From a virus, in IMG/VR virus record IMGVR_UViG_3300028783_000001, positions 104,738-168,737 of that record: DNA of 64,000 nt, one strand, 5' to 3'. Below are positions 32,755-39,709 of the stretch, one piece after another. Position numbers and translations under genes: made by a program. The first letter of the stretch is position 1; each line of letters starts with the position of its first letter. The notes under the pieces are model-generated. The model was not told the DNA's origin and did not search any database. It saw only the letters and a list, made by a program, of their open reading frames with translations.

Positions 32755-33423
32755 TTACATCGAGCGGATAGCCACGAGACCTGCTAGGGAGTGATGGCCT
32801 AGGTGGACGCGTCTTCCGCGCCCGTTACCGCTCAACGTCATACCGTTGCCAGCATATATCCCAGTGTGGTGTCTCCAGACTAGGACGGCACCCGGCTTTA
32901 GTTCGGAAGCGTGACCAAAGTAGCGCCAATCAATGGCGCGGTCAGACTGAACAGGAGTGCCACCGGCCAACGCTACCCACTTGCGCATCGCTGCTGCGCA
33001 CCATGGACCACGTTGATTTGTGAAGTTTCCGTAACCAATATAGTTTGACGCGACTCCCAGAAGGCTGCGAGATCCGGCATAGACCTTAAACGGGATTCGC
33101 CGCGCATATGCAAACGACCGACGCACGGGTCGAAAGAAGTGCGAATGGTAGGCGTTTGACATTCCGGTCGCTGCACGTCCGTAGACGTAAGTAGACCGGC
33201 GGTAGGCAACAGAGTAGGCGGCTTGTGGTGCGCCCGACATTCCATTGAGGAAGGAAGTTAGTGGATCCACCTCTGCTACTGGTGCCGCGACCGCCGTGTG
33301 GTAGCGGTGGCTGTAGTGGTAAGAGTAGCGATAATGGTGGTGGTGATAACCCCGCGCGAGCGATGGCATCGTTGTCATGAGGATTGCTATTACGGCGATC
33401 CAGATTGTTTTAGCATTAGGCAT
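32755..33423 (-). CDS. Exported NlpC/P60-like peptidoglycan hydrolase; endolysin candidate
   Basis: The ATG at 33423 follows TGGAGAA and starts a 222-aa protein with a signal peptide (MPNAKTIWIAVIAILMTTMP, cleavage near SLARG). A His/Tyr-rich stretch follows (YHHHHYRYSYHYSHRYH), then a catalytic domain with GPWCAAAMRKW (Cys) and LVWRHHTGIYAGNG (His), as in NlpC/P60-type amidases of the TIGR02594 kind. Secretion by the host Sec path would make it a SAR- or signal-type endolysin. The His-rich segment could bind metal. Confidence 0.65.
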   Translation of the reverse strand: MPNAKTIWIAVIAILMTTMPSLARGYHHHHYRYSYHYSHRYHTAVAAPVAEVDPLTSFLNGMSGAPQAAYSVAYRRSTYVYGRAATGMSNAYHSHFFRPVRRSFAYARRIPFKVYAGSRSLLGVASNYIGYGNFTNQRGPWCAAAMRKWVALAGGTPVQSDRAIDWRYFGHASELKPGAVLVWRHHTGIYAGNGMTLSGNGRGRRVHLGHHSLAGLVAIRSM

Positions 33424-33518
33424 GTATTCTCCATTAGGGTGCTGCGAGCCGGAGTGCTCGCGGGTTGTGAGGCTTGCGCGCTTCGTTTCTATCCTCTCTG
33501 TTACGGGCAGCAATGGGT

Positions 33519-33848
33519 TTAGACAGTCAACTTAGTGACTGCAACGGTGTGGCTCAGGGCCTCTCTGGCCTGGGCAATGGGAACGGCCGGGCCAGCGAAT
33601 GGCCTCCAGCCCTTTACGAATAGCGGACTGTTTGGGTCCGCAAATAGGTGACCTAGGTGAGCGACATGATGTTGTACGCTGGTAATAGCTGCACCTGTCG
33701 GAAGGCCATTTACGTTTGGTTGGCGTAGCCTGAGGCGGGCTAACGCAGCGCGGTCATTGTCACCGTCCATGACGACGGGAATGAGCCCAATAGTTTGGCC
33801 AGCCTTGTCGGTGACCACGAGGTCAAATCCATATAGGGAGTCGGTCAT
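33519..33848 (-). CDS. Hypothetical protein (109 aa)
   Basis: Starts at ATG 33848 (MTDSLYGFDLVV), where the ATGA overlaps the stop of the upstream small membrane protein gene. The protein is compact, with a beta-rich first third (DLVVTDKAGQTIGLIPVVMDG) and a middle rich in His (SVQHHVAHLGHLF). No family assigned. It is probably co-expressed with the membrane protein and topoisomerase upstream. Confidence 0.55.
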   Translation of the reverse strand: MTDSLYGFDLVVTDKAGQTIGLIPVVMDGDNDRAALARLRLRQPNVNGLPTGAAITSVQHHVAHLGHLFADPNSPLFVKGWRPFAGPAVPIAQAREALSHTVAVTKLTV

Positions 33849-34036
33849 TAAAATTCTCGCTGTAGGTGGTAGACGACCTTGCAGAAGAAGATGTAGAGGT
33901 AGAGGGTAGCAACTCCAACGGTCATTAATACGATGATGTAGAGACCAAACATCCAGGATGGATCGTGCCACCTATCAAGGGGTAGTCGTGGGTGATAGCG
34001 AAGGTATTTGACAAGTGCGGAACTGGCGCGGTGCAT
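33848..34036 (-). CDS. Small single-span membrane protein (62 aa)
   Basis: A 62-aa protein with a basic N-terminus and one strong membrane segment (MFGLYIIVLMTVGVATLYLY), ending HLQREF. It is coupled to the downstream gene by an ATGA overlap. It could be a holin-like or spanin-like protein, given the exported hydrolase two genes further on, but no direct evidence supports this. Confidence 0.55.
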   Translation of the reverse strand: MHRASSALVKYLRYHPRLPLDRWHDPSWMFGLYIIVLMTVGVATLYLYIFFCKVVYHLQREF

Positions 34037-34042
34037 ATCAAC

Positions 34043-36070
34043 TTACCACTGATCATATTTCCCAGGAGTGTGCACCCACTTCGGCGGAGGTGATCCTGGC
34101 TTCACTGGCTTCGGTGCAGCCTTGGGAGGTGCTTTCGCGGCTGGCTTCACATGCTTCGGCAATGGTTGCATGGAAGGTCCGCGATTGTGACCGATACCGG
34201 GGGCCTTAGCCGTTGGCTTCTGTGCTGGTTTGGCTGCTGGTTTGAGTGGGGCTACCTGCACAGGCATGGGCTGCTTGTCCATCTCTGGCTCAGGCATCGT
34301 ATGACTAGGGACGCCGCCAGGACCACTTGGATAAACGTCTCCACCGCCGCGCGGCACCCAACCAGGAACTTTCAGCTTTCGCTTTCTAAACGGCGCGGCC
34401 ATTATGTGCGGAAGGATGTACGACGTGATGGCAGTCGAGCCCGTCGTCTTGTCACCAGATACGTGGCCGAGCAATCCGCCAACGTTTATGGCGAGCCCCT
34501 TGATGATCTTGGACATGTCCGCACGGCTGGCCGTTTTCGGGATGTTGGCATCCTTGATCAGCTTCTCCATCATATTGCTTCCGCGAATGTTGCGGAGATT
34601 GTGGGCTGTGATCGGGATGTGAAGCTTCTTGAACCAAACGTTTATGACGCCGTTTGAAATACGTTTGCCGTTTACGACCCACGCATACTCGTCGCCCTTG
34701 CGCCCGCTAACTACGCGGTGGATAACCGCAATGACACGCTTTGCAATGTTGTTGGTGGGACTTATCTGATGGGCCTGTAGCTTATGATCCTTGCCAGGAT
34801 ACGTCAACAGATAGCCACCGCTGCGTGGCTTGATCTGGTTGACCTGGAGCGTCGTTAGCCCAAACGTATCCTCACCCTTCGTCGAGTTGCCGGGATTTCC
34901 TGCACGGCAGGCGTAGGTGTAGAGGATTTCCATCATTGCGCCGACGGTCTGCTGGAAGCGGTCCTTGGAGTTTAGCAAGGCAATCCACTTGTCGCGCATC
35001 GGCGGAACGACGTGACGCGCGTGCTCAATCTTCGCGTCCTTGTTGCCCTTGTTTGCCTGCAGCTTGCCTTCGGTGTATGCCTTGCCCTCATCCTTGGCCA
35101 CCGATCCTGGGACGCGATACCAGAAAATGATTCCGTTGTCCTTCTTAGGATCGTAGCTTTCACCTACAACATGTCCCGACGGGAGGACCGTTCCTTTAAC
35201 GCGCCAATATATTGCCGAACCTGGCATTGGCATGACGTTGATACGCTTGCCTGCGCTTGTATAGAGACGGCAGTCCTCTCCAACGAATAGTCGGCCAAAC
35301 GACTTGAGTGCAGGAGCATCAATGTGAGCCTTCGCCAGCGCCTGGAGAACCAGGTCGATCTTCATCGGCTTGCCGGCACCGGCTGGATTCTTACGCACGA
35401 GCATGCGCACATAAGTCTTCCAGCTATTGGTTATGTTGCCCTCGACCTGAACCAGACGCTTGTGAACGTTTGGCTTCTTTTCTTTCAACGCGACCCGCTG
35501 CTCTGGGGTTAGAACCAGTCCCGGCTTGCCCGTCACCTGCTTGATTATATGCTTCAACTCTTCGACGTGTTGCTGCTGGTCGGGAATCTTCTCTGGGCAG
35601 AACATCGACTTGATGAAGGTATCTGGGAGAATCGCGAGCTTCGTGTCCAGCGCCTTCTCTTTGGCGTCGACGCGCTCTGCGGTCGGTGTGAACATTCCGA
35701 GGATGAGATTAGCAAGTTTACCCTCTGGCTCTGGGACGCTGGTGCTCTCCAAAAAAGTCTTCAGCGCCTTGGGCTTCGGGAACCTACCCATCGAAATCTT
35801 CGCCGCATACATCAGCTCGGCGTAGGCCGTCGTGGGCATCCCATTCTTGCCGCGCGCCTTGTTCGCCCCGATCATCGTGATGATCTTCTTGAACTGAGCG
35901 CTCGCTTCCTTACCACCAACCAACTTGATTACTTGGATCGCTGCCGATAGCTGCCCCTGCATATGATGGGCGAGGGCCTTGCTGTTCAAGTTGCGACGAT
36001 AGGCTACTACAGTTCCGGCCATCAGAGATAGCCACGCTGCCAACGCCTTTTCATCCACCTGTGATGCCAT
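34043..36070 (-). CDS. DNA topoisomerase IB (poxvirus-like)
   Basis: The 675-aa protein carries the type IB catalytic set: Arg389 in YACRAGNPG, Lys427 in YPGKDHKL, His490/Arg493 in TAHNLRNIRG and nucleophile Tyr551 in STAITSYILPH. The FGLTTLQVNQI and GGYLLTYPGKDH strands match the family. The N-terminal 250 residues are an extra helical domain and the C-terminal 110 are Pro/Lys-rich and probably flexible. Such enzymes relax supercoils without ATP. This is not an integrase: there is no attachment-site context and the N-terminal arrangement is topoisomerase-like. A GAGGAAAG site precedes the ATG. Confidence 0.8.
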   Translation of the reverse strand: MASQVDEKALAAWLSLMAGTVVAYRRNLNSKALAHHMQGQLSAAIQVIKLVGGKEASAQFKKIITMIGANKARGKNGMPTTAYAELMYAAKISMGRFPKPKALKTFLESTSVPEPEGKLANLILGMFTPTAERVDAKEKALDTKLAILPDTFIKSMFCPEKIPDQQQHVEELKHIIKQVTGKPGLVLTPEQRVALKEKKPNVHKRLVQVEGNITNSWKTYVRMLVRKNPAGAGKPMKIDLVLQALAKAHIDAPALKSFGRLFVGEDCRLYTSAGKRINVMPMPGSAIYWRVKGTVLPSGHVVGESYDPKKDNGIIFWYRVPGSVAKDEGKAYTEGKLQANKGNKDAKIEHARHVVPPMRDKWIALLNSKDRFQQTVGAMMEILYTYACRAGNPGNSTKGEDTFGLTTLQVNQIKPRSGGYLLTYPGKDHKLQAHQISPTNNIAKRVIAVIHRVVSGRKGDEYAWVVNGKRISNGVINVWFKKLHIPITAHNLRNIRGSNMMEKLIKDANIPKTASRADMSKIIKGLAINVGGLLGHVSGDKTTGSTAITSYILPHIMAAPFRKRKLKVPGWVPRGGGDVYPSGPGGVPSHTMPEPEMDKQPMPVQVAPLKPAAKPAQKPTAKAPGIGHNRGPSMQPLPKHVKPAAKAPPKAAPKPVKPGSPPPKWVHTPGKYDQW

Positions 36071-36154
36071 GATTTCTTTCCTCTATCGTTTTTATTTACT
36101 CATAGCCAAAGTCAGAATACTACAGGTGGAACGGGTTGTCAAGTGGGCTAAATT

Positions 36155-36184
36155 AAAGGGGTGGGCGCGTGCGCCCACCCCTTT
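36155..36184 (-). terminator. Strong hairpin terminator upstream of the topoisomerase gene
   Basis: AAAGGGGTGGGCGC and GCGCCCACCCCTTT form a 14-bp inverted repeat with almost no loop, 12 bases after the stop of the 111-aa gene. On the minus strand it is followed by TTTAATTT, giving an intrinsic terminator. Confidence 0.8.
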
Positions 36185-36195
36185 TCCGAATCGGC

Positions 36196-36531
36196 TCAGA
36201 GAGTCTTCGTAATCCAGTTTTCATTTTCCGTAATCGCGACGCTGATTGGCGCGAGAACAGCATGAATATGGGAAACGGTAGCAGTCGGTAGGCGCAGATC
36301 GCCAACCAAGTTTAGTAGGCCAAGTGGGAGGCTCTTAACCTCAGCAACGTGGAGCAAGAGGTCATTTACGATTGCTGCATCGTTTGTCCCAAGGATTTGG
36401 GCGATGTAACCAACAACTTCCTTGCTGTTCCAGAAGTCGGCAGCGAGGGCGACGAGGATGCTAGGAATTGAGGCGTCGGGAACGCCAGCAGCAAGCAACT
36501 CTGCTACTAGGACGGGTTCATTTACTGCCAT
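36196..36531 (-). CDS. Hypothetical helical protein (111 aa)
   Basis: The protein is almost wholly helical and hydrophobic-rich: LVAELLAAGVPDASIPSILV, AADFWNSKEVVGYIAQIL, LLHVAEVKSLPLGLLNLVGD. The pattern suggests three or four short amphipathic helices. It overlaps the end of the next upstream gene and is followed by a terminator, so it is the last gene of this small operon. Function unknown. Confidence 0.55.
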   Translation of the reverse strand: MAVNEPVLVAELLAAGVPDASIPSILVALAADFWNSKEVVGYIAQILGTNDAAIVNDLLLHVAEVKSLPLGLLNLVGDLRLPTATVSHIHAVLAPISVAITENENWITKTL

Positions 36532-36778
36532 GTGCTATCTCCTTGGGTTGGTCGACTGGTACTGGGGTGATGTCAAAATAGTAGCTTGCACCGATCACGA
36601 GCTGTGCAGTAGCAGCTGGGTTGTCGATGACAAACTCGGCTAGTCCGGTTGGTGTAGCCTTGGAGAACGAAATGTCCTCCTCGACAAGCTTCGGATCGTA
36701 TTCGCAGTGGAAGAATGCCTTCTGTCCAACCCACTGACGACTGATGACGTCGGCGAGACGCATCTTCACTCTGATCAT
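36518..36778 (-). CDS. Hypothetical protein (86 aa)
   Basis: I start at ATG 36778 because it forms an ATGA overlap with the stop of the upstream 35-aa membrane peptide. The protein is beta-rich (KAFFHCEYDPKLVEEDISF, LVIGASYYFDITPV), consistent with a small beta-barrel. Overlaps the next gene by 14 bases. Not recognised. Confidence 0.5.
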   Translation of the reverse strand: MIRVKMRLADVISRQWVGQKAFFHCEYDPKLVEEDISFSKATPTGLAEFVIDNPAATAQLVIGASYYFDITPVPVDQPKEIAHGSK

Positions 36779-36882
36779 CGGAATAAGGCCCAATTGTTGA
36801 AGTCGTACACATCAATGCCGATGGTTACGACTATGAATAGGATGGCGGCGATGCCAACCACGGTTAGGATGTTTTTGAGCAT
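36775..36882 (-). CDS. Membrane mini-protein (35 aa)
   Basis: A 35-codon frame starting at ATG 36882, with CAGGAG five bases upstream. The sequence MLKNILTVVGIAAILFIVVT forms a single membrane segment and is followed by a short polar end (DVYDFNNWALFR). Ribosome site, membrane character and ATGA coupling with the next gene all support it as real. Confidence 0.6.
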   Translation of the reverse strand: MLKNILTVVGIAAILFIVVTIGIDVYDFNNWALFR

Positions 36883-36894
36883 GAAGACTCCTGT

Positions 36895-37260
36895 TTACTC
36901 AGCGGCCTGCATCATCTGCGACGGCCACACGCGACCGCGATACCAGTCGTAAATGTTCTCCTCAAGCGCGCCTTGTGGGATTGCAGTTGCCTGCGCTCCA
37001 CCAAACTTCAATACGTGCTTTAGGATTTCCTCCAAGTTTGGCTTCTCGTAGCAGCTCTGCTCCATGCTCTTGTAAGCCTTGCCGCGCAGGAAGCCATAGG
37101 CTAAGAGGTTGTGCCTGGCGACATGTCGAACCACTGTTACGCGGTGATTGTGCAGATCTGCACGCATGTTGCCGGTAAGCTTAATCTCGTTGGCGCGGAT
37201 GGTCTTGGCCTCGTCAGCGAGGTTGATGATCTTTATTTTTAGCTCAACATAGCGTTTCAT
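36895..37260 (-). CDS. Hypothetical protein (121 aa)
   Basis: Starts at ATG 37260 with CAGGAGAG upstream. It is basic and helical at the N-terminus (MKRYVELKIKIINLADEAKT, then IRANEIKLTG), followed by HNHRVTVVRHVARHNLLAYGFLRGK, a pattern reminiscent of small DNA- or RNA-binding phage proteins. The C-terminus contains IYDWYRGRVWP. No family assigned. Confidence 0.6.
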   Translation of the reverse strand: MKRYVELKIKIINLADEAKTIRANEIKLTGNMRADLHNHRVTVVRHVARHNLLAYGFLRGKAYKSMEQSCYEKPNLEEILKHVLKFGGAQATAIPQGALEENIYDWYRGRVWPSQMMQAAE

Positions 37261-37365
37261 TGTACTCTCCTGTTGGTTGACTAGTGATATCAATCCATCA
37301 GGATCTACGGTGGTCCACGCGGGAGATGTAATCTAATACACGAGCTGCTCCTGGTTGTGTGGAAT

Positions 37366-37436
37366 TGGCTGCTCTCCTGGGAGGTCGAACCCAGCGGCCA
37401 TAGGATTAGAAGCCCCGGACGGCACCTGCGAGAGCC
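37366..37436 (-). tRNA. Possible decayed tRNA-like sequence (Arg-UCU-like)
   Basis: On the minus strand GCTCTC and GAGAGC can pair as an acceptor, the end reads GCCA, an anticodon-like loop CTTCTAA reads UCU, and a T-arm CTGGG / CCCAG with TTCGA is present. The D arm is too short, the anticodon stem relies on G-U pairs and the T loop has eight bases. It may be a degraded tRNA or chance; the 190 bases from 37261 to 37449 hold nothing else I can support. Confidence 0.3.
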
Positions 37437-37449
37437 ATTAACATTGGAT

Positions 37450-37755
37450 TCAGATGATAGTCTCACCAATACGTGATGGTGAACCACCCGGCCAGGTAAT
37501 ACGACAAAGGCTTAGACCTGGATCAATCATCGGTCCTCGCCAACCGTCGGTCGGCCACTTATAAGGATCAGCCTCAAGCTGGCAGCCGATTAGGGTAGTT
37601 CCACCGTCGACGGCGCGAATCCAGCATGTCTTGCTGAACCAGATAATCTCACGAACCCAGCCAGCATAGCGAGCAAATGCTTTTGGGCCTGGTCCTATTA
37701 ATGGTCCACGCCAACCAACCGGCCACTTGTAGCCTGGATCTGTTTCCATTTTCAT
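37450..37755 (-). CDS. Hypothetical Trp/Pro-rich protein with a duplicated motif (101 aa)
   Basis: The ATG follows ACAGGAG. The protein contains two copies of one unit: DPGYKWPVGWRGPLIGPG near the start and DPYKWPTDGWRGPMIDPG near the end, separated by an aromatic stretch (YAGWVREIIWFSKTCW). The repeat is rich in Trp, Gly and Pro and could form a small structural or binding module. Not recognised. Confidence 0.6.
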   Translation of the reverse strand: MKMETDPGYKWPVGWRGPLIGPGPKAFARYAGWVREIIWFSKTCWIRAVDGGTTLIGCQLEADPYKWPTDGWRGPMIDPGLSLCRITWPGGSPSRIGETII

Positions 37756-37797
37756 CGTAGTACTCCTGTAGTTAGATAATGACGGGCCAGCGCAAGA

Positions 37798-37917
37798 TTA
37801 GACGGAGAGTGGTTCTCCAGGCTTAAGGGTTATCTCACCAAAAGAAGTTCCACCGTCTCGACCAAATGACCAGAGCACCACAGGAATGTCGTGAATCTTG
37901 TTACCAATAGTGATCAC
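37798..37917 (-). CDS. Small hypothetical protein (39 aa, GTG start)
   Basis: A 39-codon frame from GTG 37917 with AGGAG nine bases upstream. The translation (ITIGNKIHDIPVVLWSFGRD, then GEITLKPGEPL) has a convincing beta-strand character and codon use like its neighbours. Confidence 0.5.
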   Translation of the reverse strand: MITIGNKIHDIPVVLWSFGRDGGTSFGEITLKPGEPLSV

Positions 37918-37930
37918 TGTTGCTCTCCTA

Positions 37931-38089
37931 TCAATGTATGAGGTATGCTAATGCAATAGCAACAACCGATATCGCTATTGCTAGTTTTAATTTACTCACC
38001 CGATTTATCCCGGTTTTGAACAGCCCGAGGTCCAACACAACGAGGGTCAGAAACGCGGTGAAGCCAAACGTAACGGCAAGCGCGGTCAC
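37931..38089 (-). CDS. Small two-span membrane protein (52 aa)
   Basis: GTG at 38089 overlaps the TGA of the upstream gene (GTGA). The 52-aa product has two membrane segments: TALAVTFGFTAFLTLVVLDL and KLAIAISVVAIALAYLI, with a short basic hairpin (KTGINRVSKLK) between them. Size and topology suit a class II holin or a small holin partner. Confidence 0.55.
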   Translation of the reverse strand: MTALAVTFGFTAFLTLVVLDLGLFKTGINRVSKLKLAIAISVVAIALAYLIH

Positions 38090-38541
38090 CGGATGTTTAG
38101 ATTCTTGTTTGTGGATTCAGCTGGTAGCATGTTAAGCGACGCCAGCTTGGCAGCAATCAGGGGACGTAGCTCATCACCAATCCATGCAGCGAGTTTTGGC
38201 TCGCTTGTTATAGCGTAATTCGCAGCCTGTGCAATGACCTTGTTTGCGACCGAGAGGTCGAGAGTCTTTCCATGCTCTGCATTGGCGATGGTTGCGATGG
38301 CGTAGTCGACGGCCGCGCGGACGGCCTCAGTGGTGAGATACGACTTGATCACGGCCGGTGCGTAGTTTGCGACAATCCACGAGACTACGGCGGCGAAGGT
38401 TGCGGCGGCGCTCTGCAGGATTGCAGTTAACCAGTCACCGTAGGGAATGGAAACAGTGGCGGCCTCTGGTACCGCAGCGTAGGCTGCGAGCGGAATGGCA
38501 ATTGCCACAGCGATGATCAGGGTAGTTAGGTTGGGCTTCAT
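38086..38541 (-). CDS. Membrane protein with signal-like N-terminus; holin candidate
   Basis: The 151-aa protein begins with a hydrophobic MKPNLTTLIIAVAIAIPLAA segment, followed by a second span (WLTAILQSAAATFAAVVSWIV). The rest is helical and mostly charged. The gene sits among exported and membrane mini-proteins and is coupled to both neighbours by overlaps, so a lysis-related role is possible. It resembles the general plan of phage LL-H type holins; the assignment is tentative. Confidence 0.5.
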   Translation of the reverse strand: MKPNLTTLIIAVAIAIPLAAYAAVPEAATVSIPYGDWLTAILQSAAATFAAVVSWIVANYAPAVIKSYLTTEAVRAAVDYAIATIANAEHGKTLDLSVANKVIAQAANYAITSEPKLAAWIGDELRPLIAAKLASLNMLPAESTNKNLNIR

Positions 38542-38786
38542 TAAAGCGATCCTTCACTTGATTTCGGTGAATCTGCGTGTCCGCAGTCGGCGGTGATCTT
38601 CTCATTGGTTCCATGTATCTGCCCACGCGCGTCGGGACAATGATCGTGAATCCAGGCGAGGGGGTTGTCGATACAGGCTAGACCGTTTGGAGTATTGACT
38701 TCATTCTCGCAGGCAAACGCACTGGTGCTAAGGATTAGTGCGAAAACAAGTGCGAGGGAGTGGATGATAGGAAGGTTGGGCTTCAT
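38541..38786 (-). CDS. Small exported Cys-containing protein (81 aa)
   Basis: A signal peptide (MKPNLPIIHSLALVFALILS, cleavage near AFA-C) is followed by a short polar protein with four cysteines (ACENEV, GLACID, DHCPDA, ADCGHA) that could form two disulfides in the periplasm. The N-terminal MKPNL is shared with the next gene. The AFAC sequence is not a good lipobox. It may be a periplasmic lysis or exclusion factor. Confidence 0.55.
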   Translation of the reverse strand: MKPNLPIIHSLALVFALILSTSAFACENEVNTPNGLACIDNPLAWIHDHCPDARGQIHGTNEKITADCGHADSPKSSEGSL

Positions 38787-38892
38787 GTTACATGCTCCTT
38801 ATACGAGGTTGCTTACAATTTACCATCTAAGATCAGGAGTCCTGGCGCCAATATGATTCAGACGGCTGGGCCACTGATTAGGCGACAACAGC

Positions 38893-39390
38893 TCACATGA
38901 TTTGTCCGATCGAGCCTACCCAAGCTGGCGCGATGGTGACGCCATCACTAGACCATGCGAGCGTGGGGTTACCATTAACATCATTGGGGCCGATTGGGTA
39001 TTGCATATAAATCGTCGCACCAAGCGATGCCGCTAGCGCCAAAAACGTCGGCTTCATCTTTGTGGTGATGATCGCGGGGTCGGCATTATGTCGAATACGA
39101 AGCCAGAGCCCTGGCGCCATCACGGCGGGAGTTATTAGGTTTGGTGGCGTGGCTGTGTCGTAGACTGCAGGCGTTTGCACGACCGCTCCAACAACATTAA
39201 TAAAGTAGTCACCATTTGCCGCTAATCCACCCGCGATAACGACTTGGCTTTGCGCGGCATTATAATAGCCGAGCGCCTGCGCGAGTTGGACGAGAACTGC
39301 GGTCGATGGGTAATTGACGACCAGCTCTACGGCGTGGGCCGGCGTGGATAGTCCGAAGATAACTGCTAGAACAAGAGCGAGCTTTTTCAT
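38893..39390 (-). CDS. Exported hypothetical protein (165 aa)
   Basis: A clear signal peptide (MKKLALVLAVIFGLSTPAHA) precedes a mature part of about 145 residues with beta strands and Asn/Pro-rich loops (VVNYPSTAVLVQLAQALGYY, GLWLRIRHNADPAIITTKM). Secreted phage proteins of this size can be superinfection-exclusion or adsorption-related factors, but there is no specific match. The 106 bases upstream hold only a leader. Confidence 0.55.
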   Translation of the reverse strand: MKKLALVLAVIFGLSTPAHAVELVVNYPSTAVLVQLAQALGYYNAAQSQVVIAGGLAANGDYFINVVGAVVQTPAVYDTATPPNLITPAVMAPGLWLRIRHNADPAIITTKMKPTFLALAASLGATIYMQYPIGPNDVNGNPTLAWSSDGVTIAPAWVGSIGQIM

Positions 39391-39391
39391 C

Positions 39392-39709
39392 TTATTTCCA
39401 AACTTTCTTTAGTTGGGCGATGGCGGCGTCGATGCCGTCGTTGAAGCCATTTGCCCCCTCGTCGTTTGAGTCGTTTGGCTCGACCTTGCAATTTTCTATT
39501 TGCTTGACAAGCTCCACCATAATTGCCTCAACAAGCTTATACCACTCGCTCACGACGTAATCCGGCTGTCTTTCGAGAGAAAATTGTGGTACATCGGAAG
39601 CGTTATCTTCTGGATCTAGTTTCCAAACGGCGTCGAGGGCATATGGACTCGGCAAATTTTCAGCGATGATCCTCGCGATGTCCACTGCGGTGAAGATGAT
39701 CTGCGTCAT
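39392..39709 (-). CDS. Hypothetical acidic protein (105 aa)
   Basis: Mainly helical and acidic: TAVDIARIIAENLPSPYALD, EWYKLVEAIMVELVKQIENC, then a disordered Asp/Asn/Gly linker and GIDAAIAQLKKVWK. It overlaps the fibre-like gene upstream by four bases. It could be a fibre chaperone because of that coupling; no family match. Confidence 0.5.
   Translation of the reverse strand: MTQIIFTAVDIARIIAENLPSPYALDAVWKLDPEDNASDVPQFSLERQPDYVVSEWYKLVEAIMVELVKQIENCKVEPNDSNDEGANGFNDGIDAAIAQLKKVWK

Noticed and set aside
34043-36070. Tyrosine recombinase / integrase
   Set aside because: The R-K-H/R-Y set fits topoisomerase IB better (GKDHKL, NLRNIRG, TSYILPH), and no attachment site or lysogeny genes are nearby.
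37305-37487. 60-aa open frame on the minus strand
   Set aside because: Overlaps the tRNA-like sequence and the start of a better supported gene, has no ribosome site and an unstructured Ser/Arg-rich translation.
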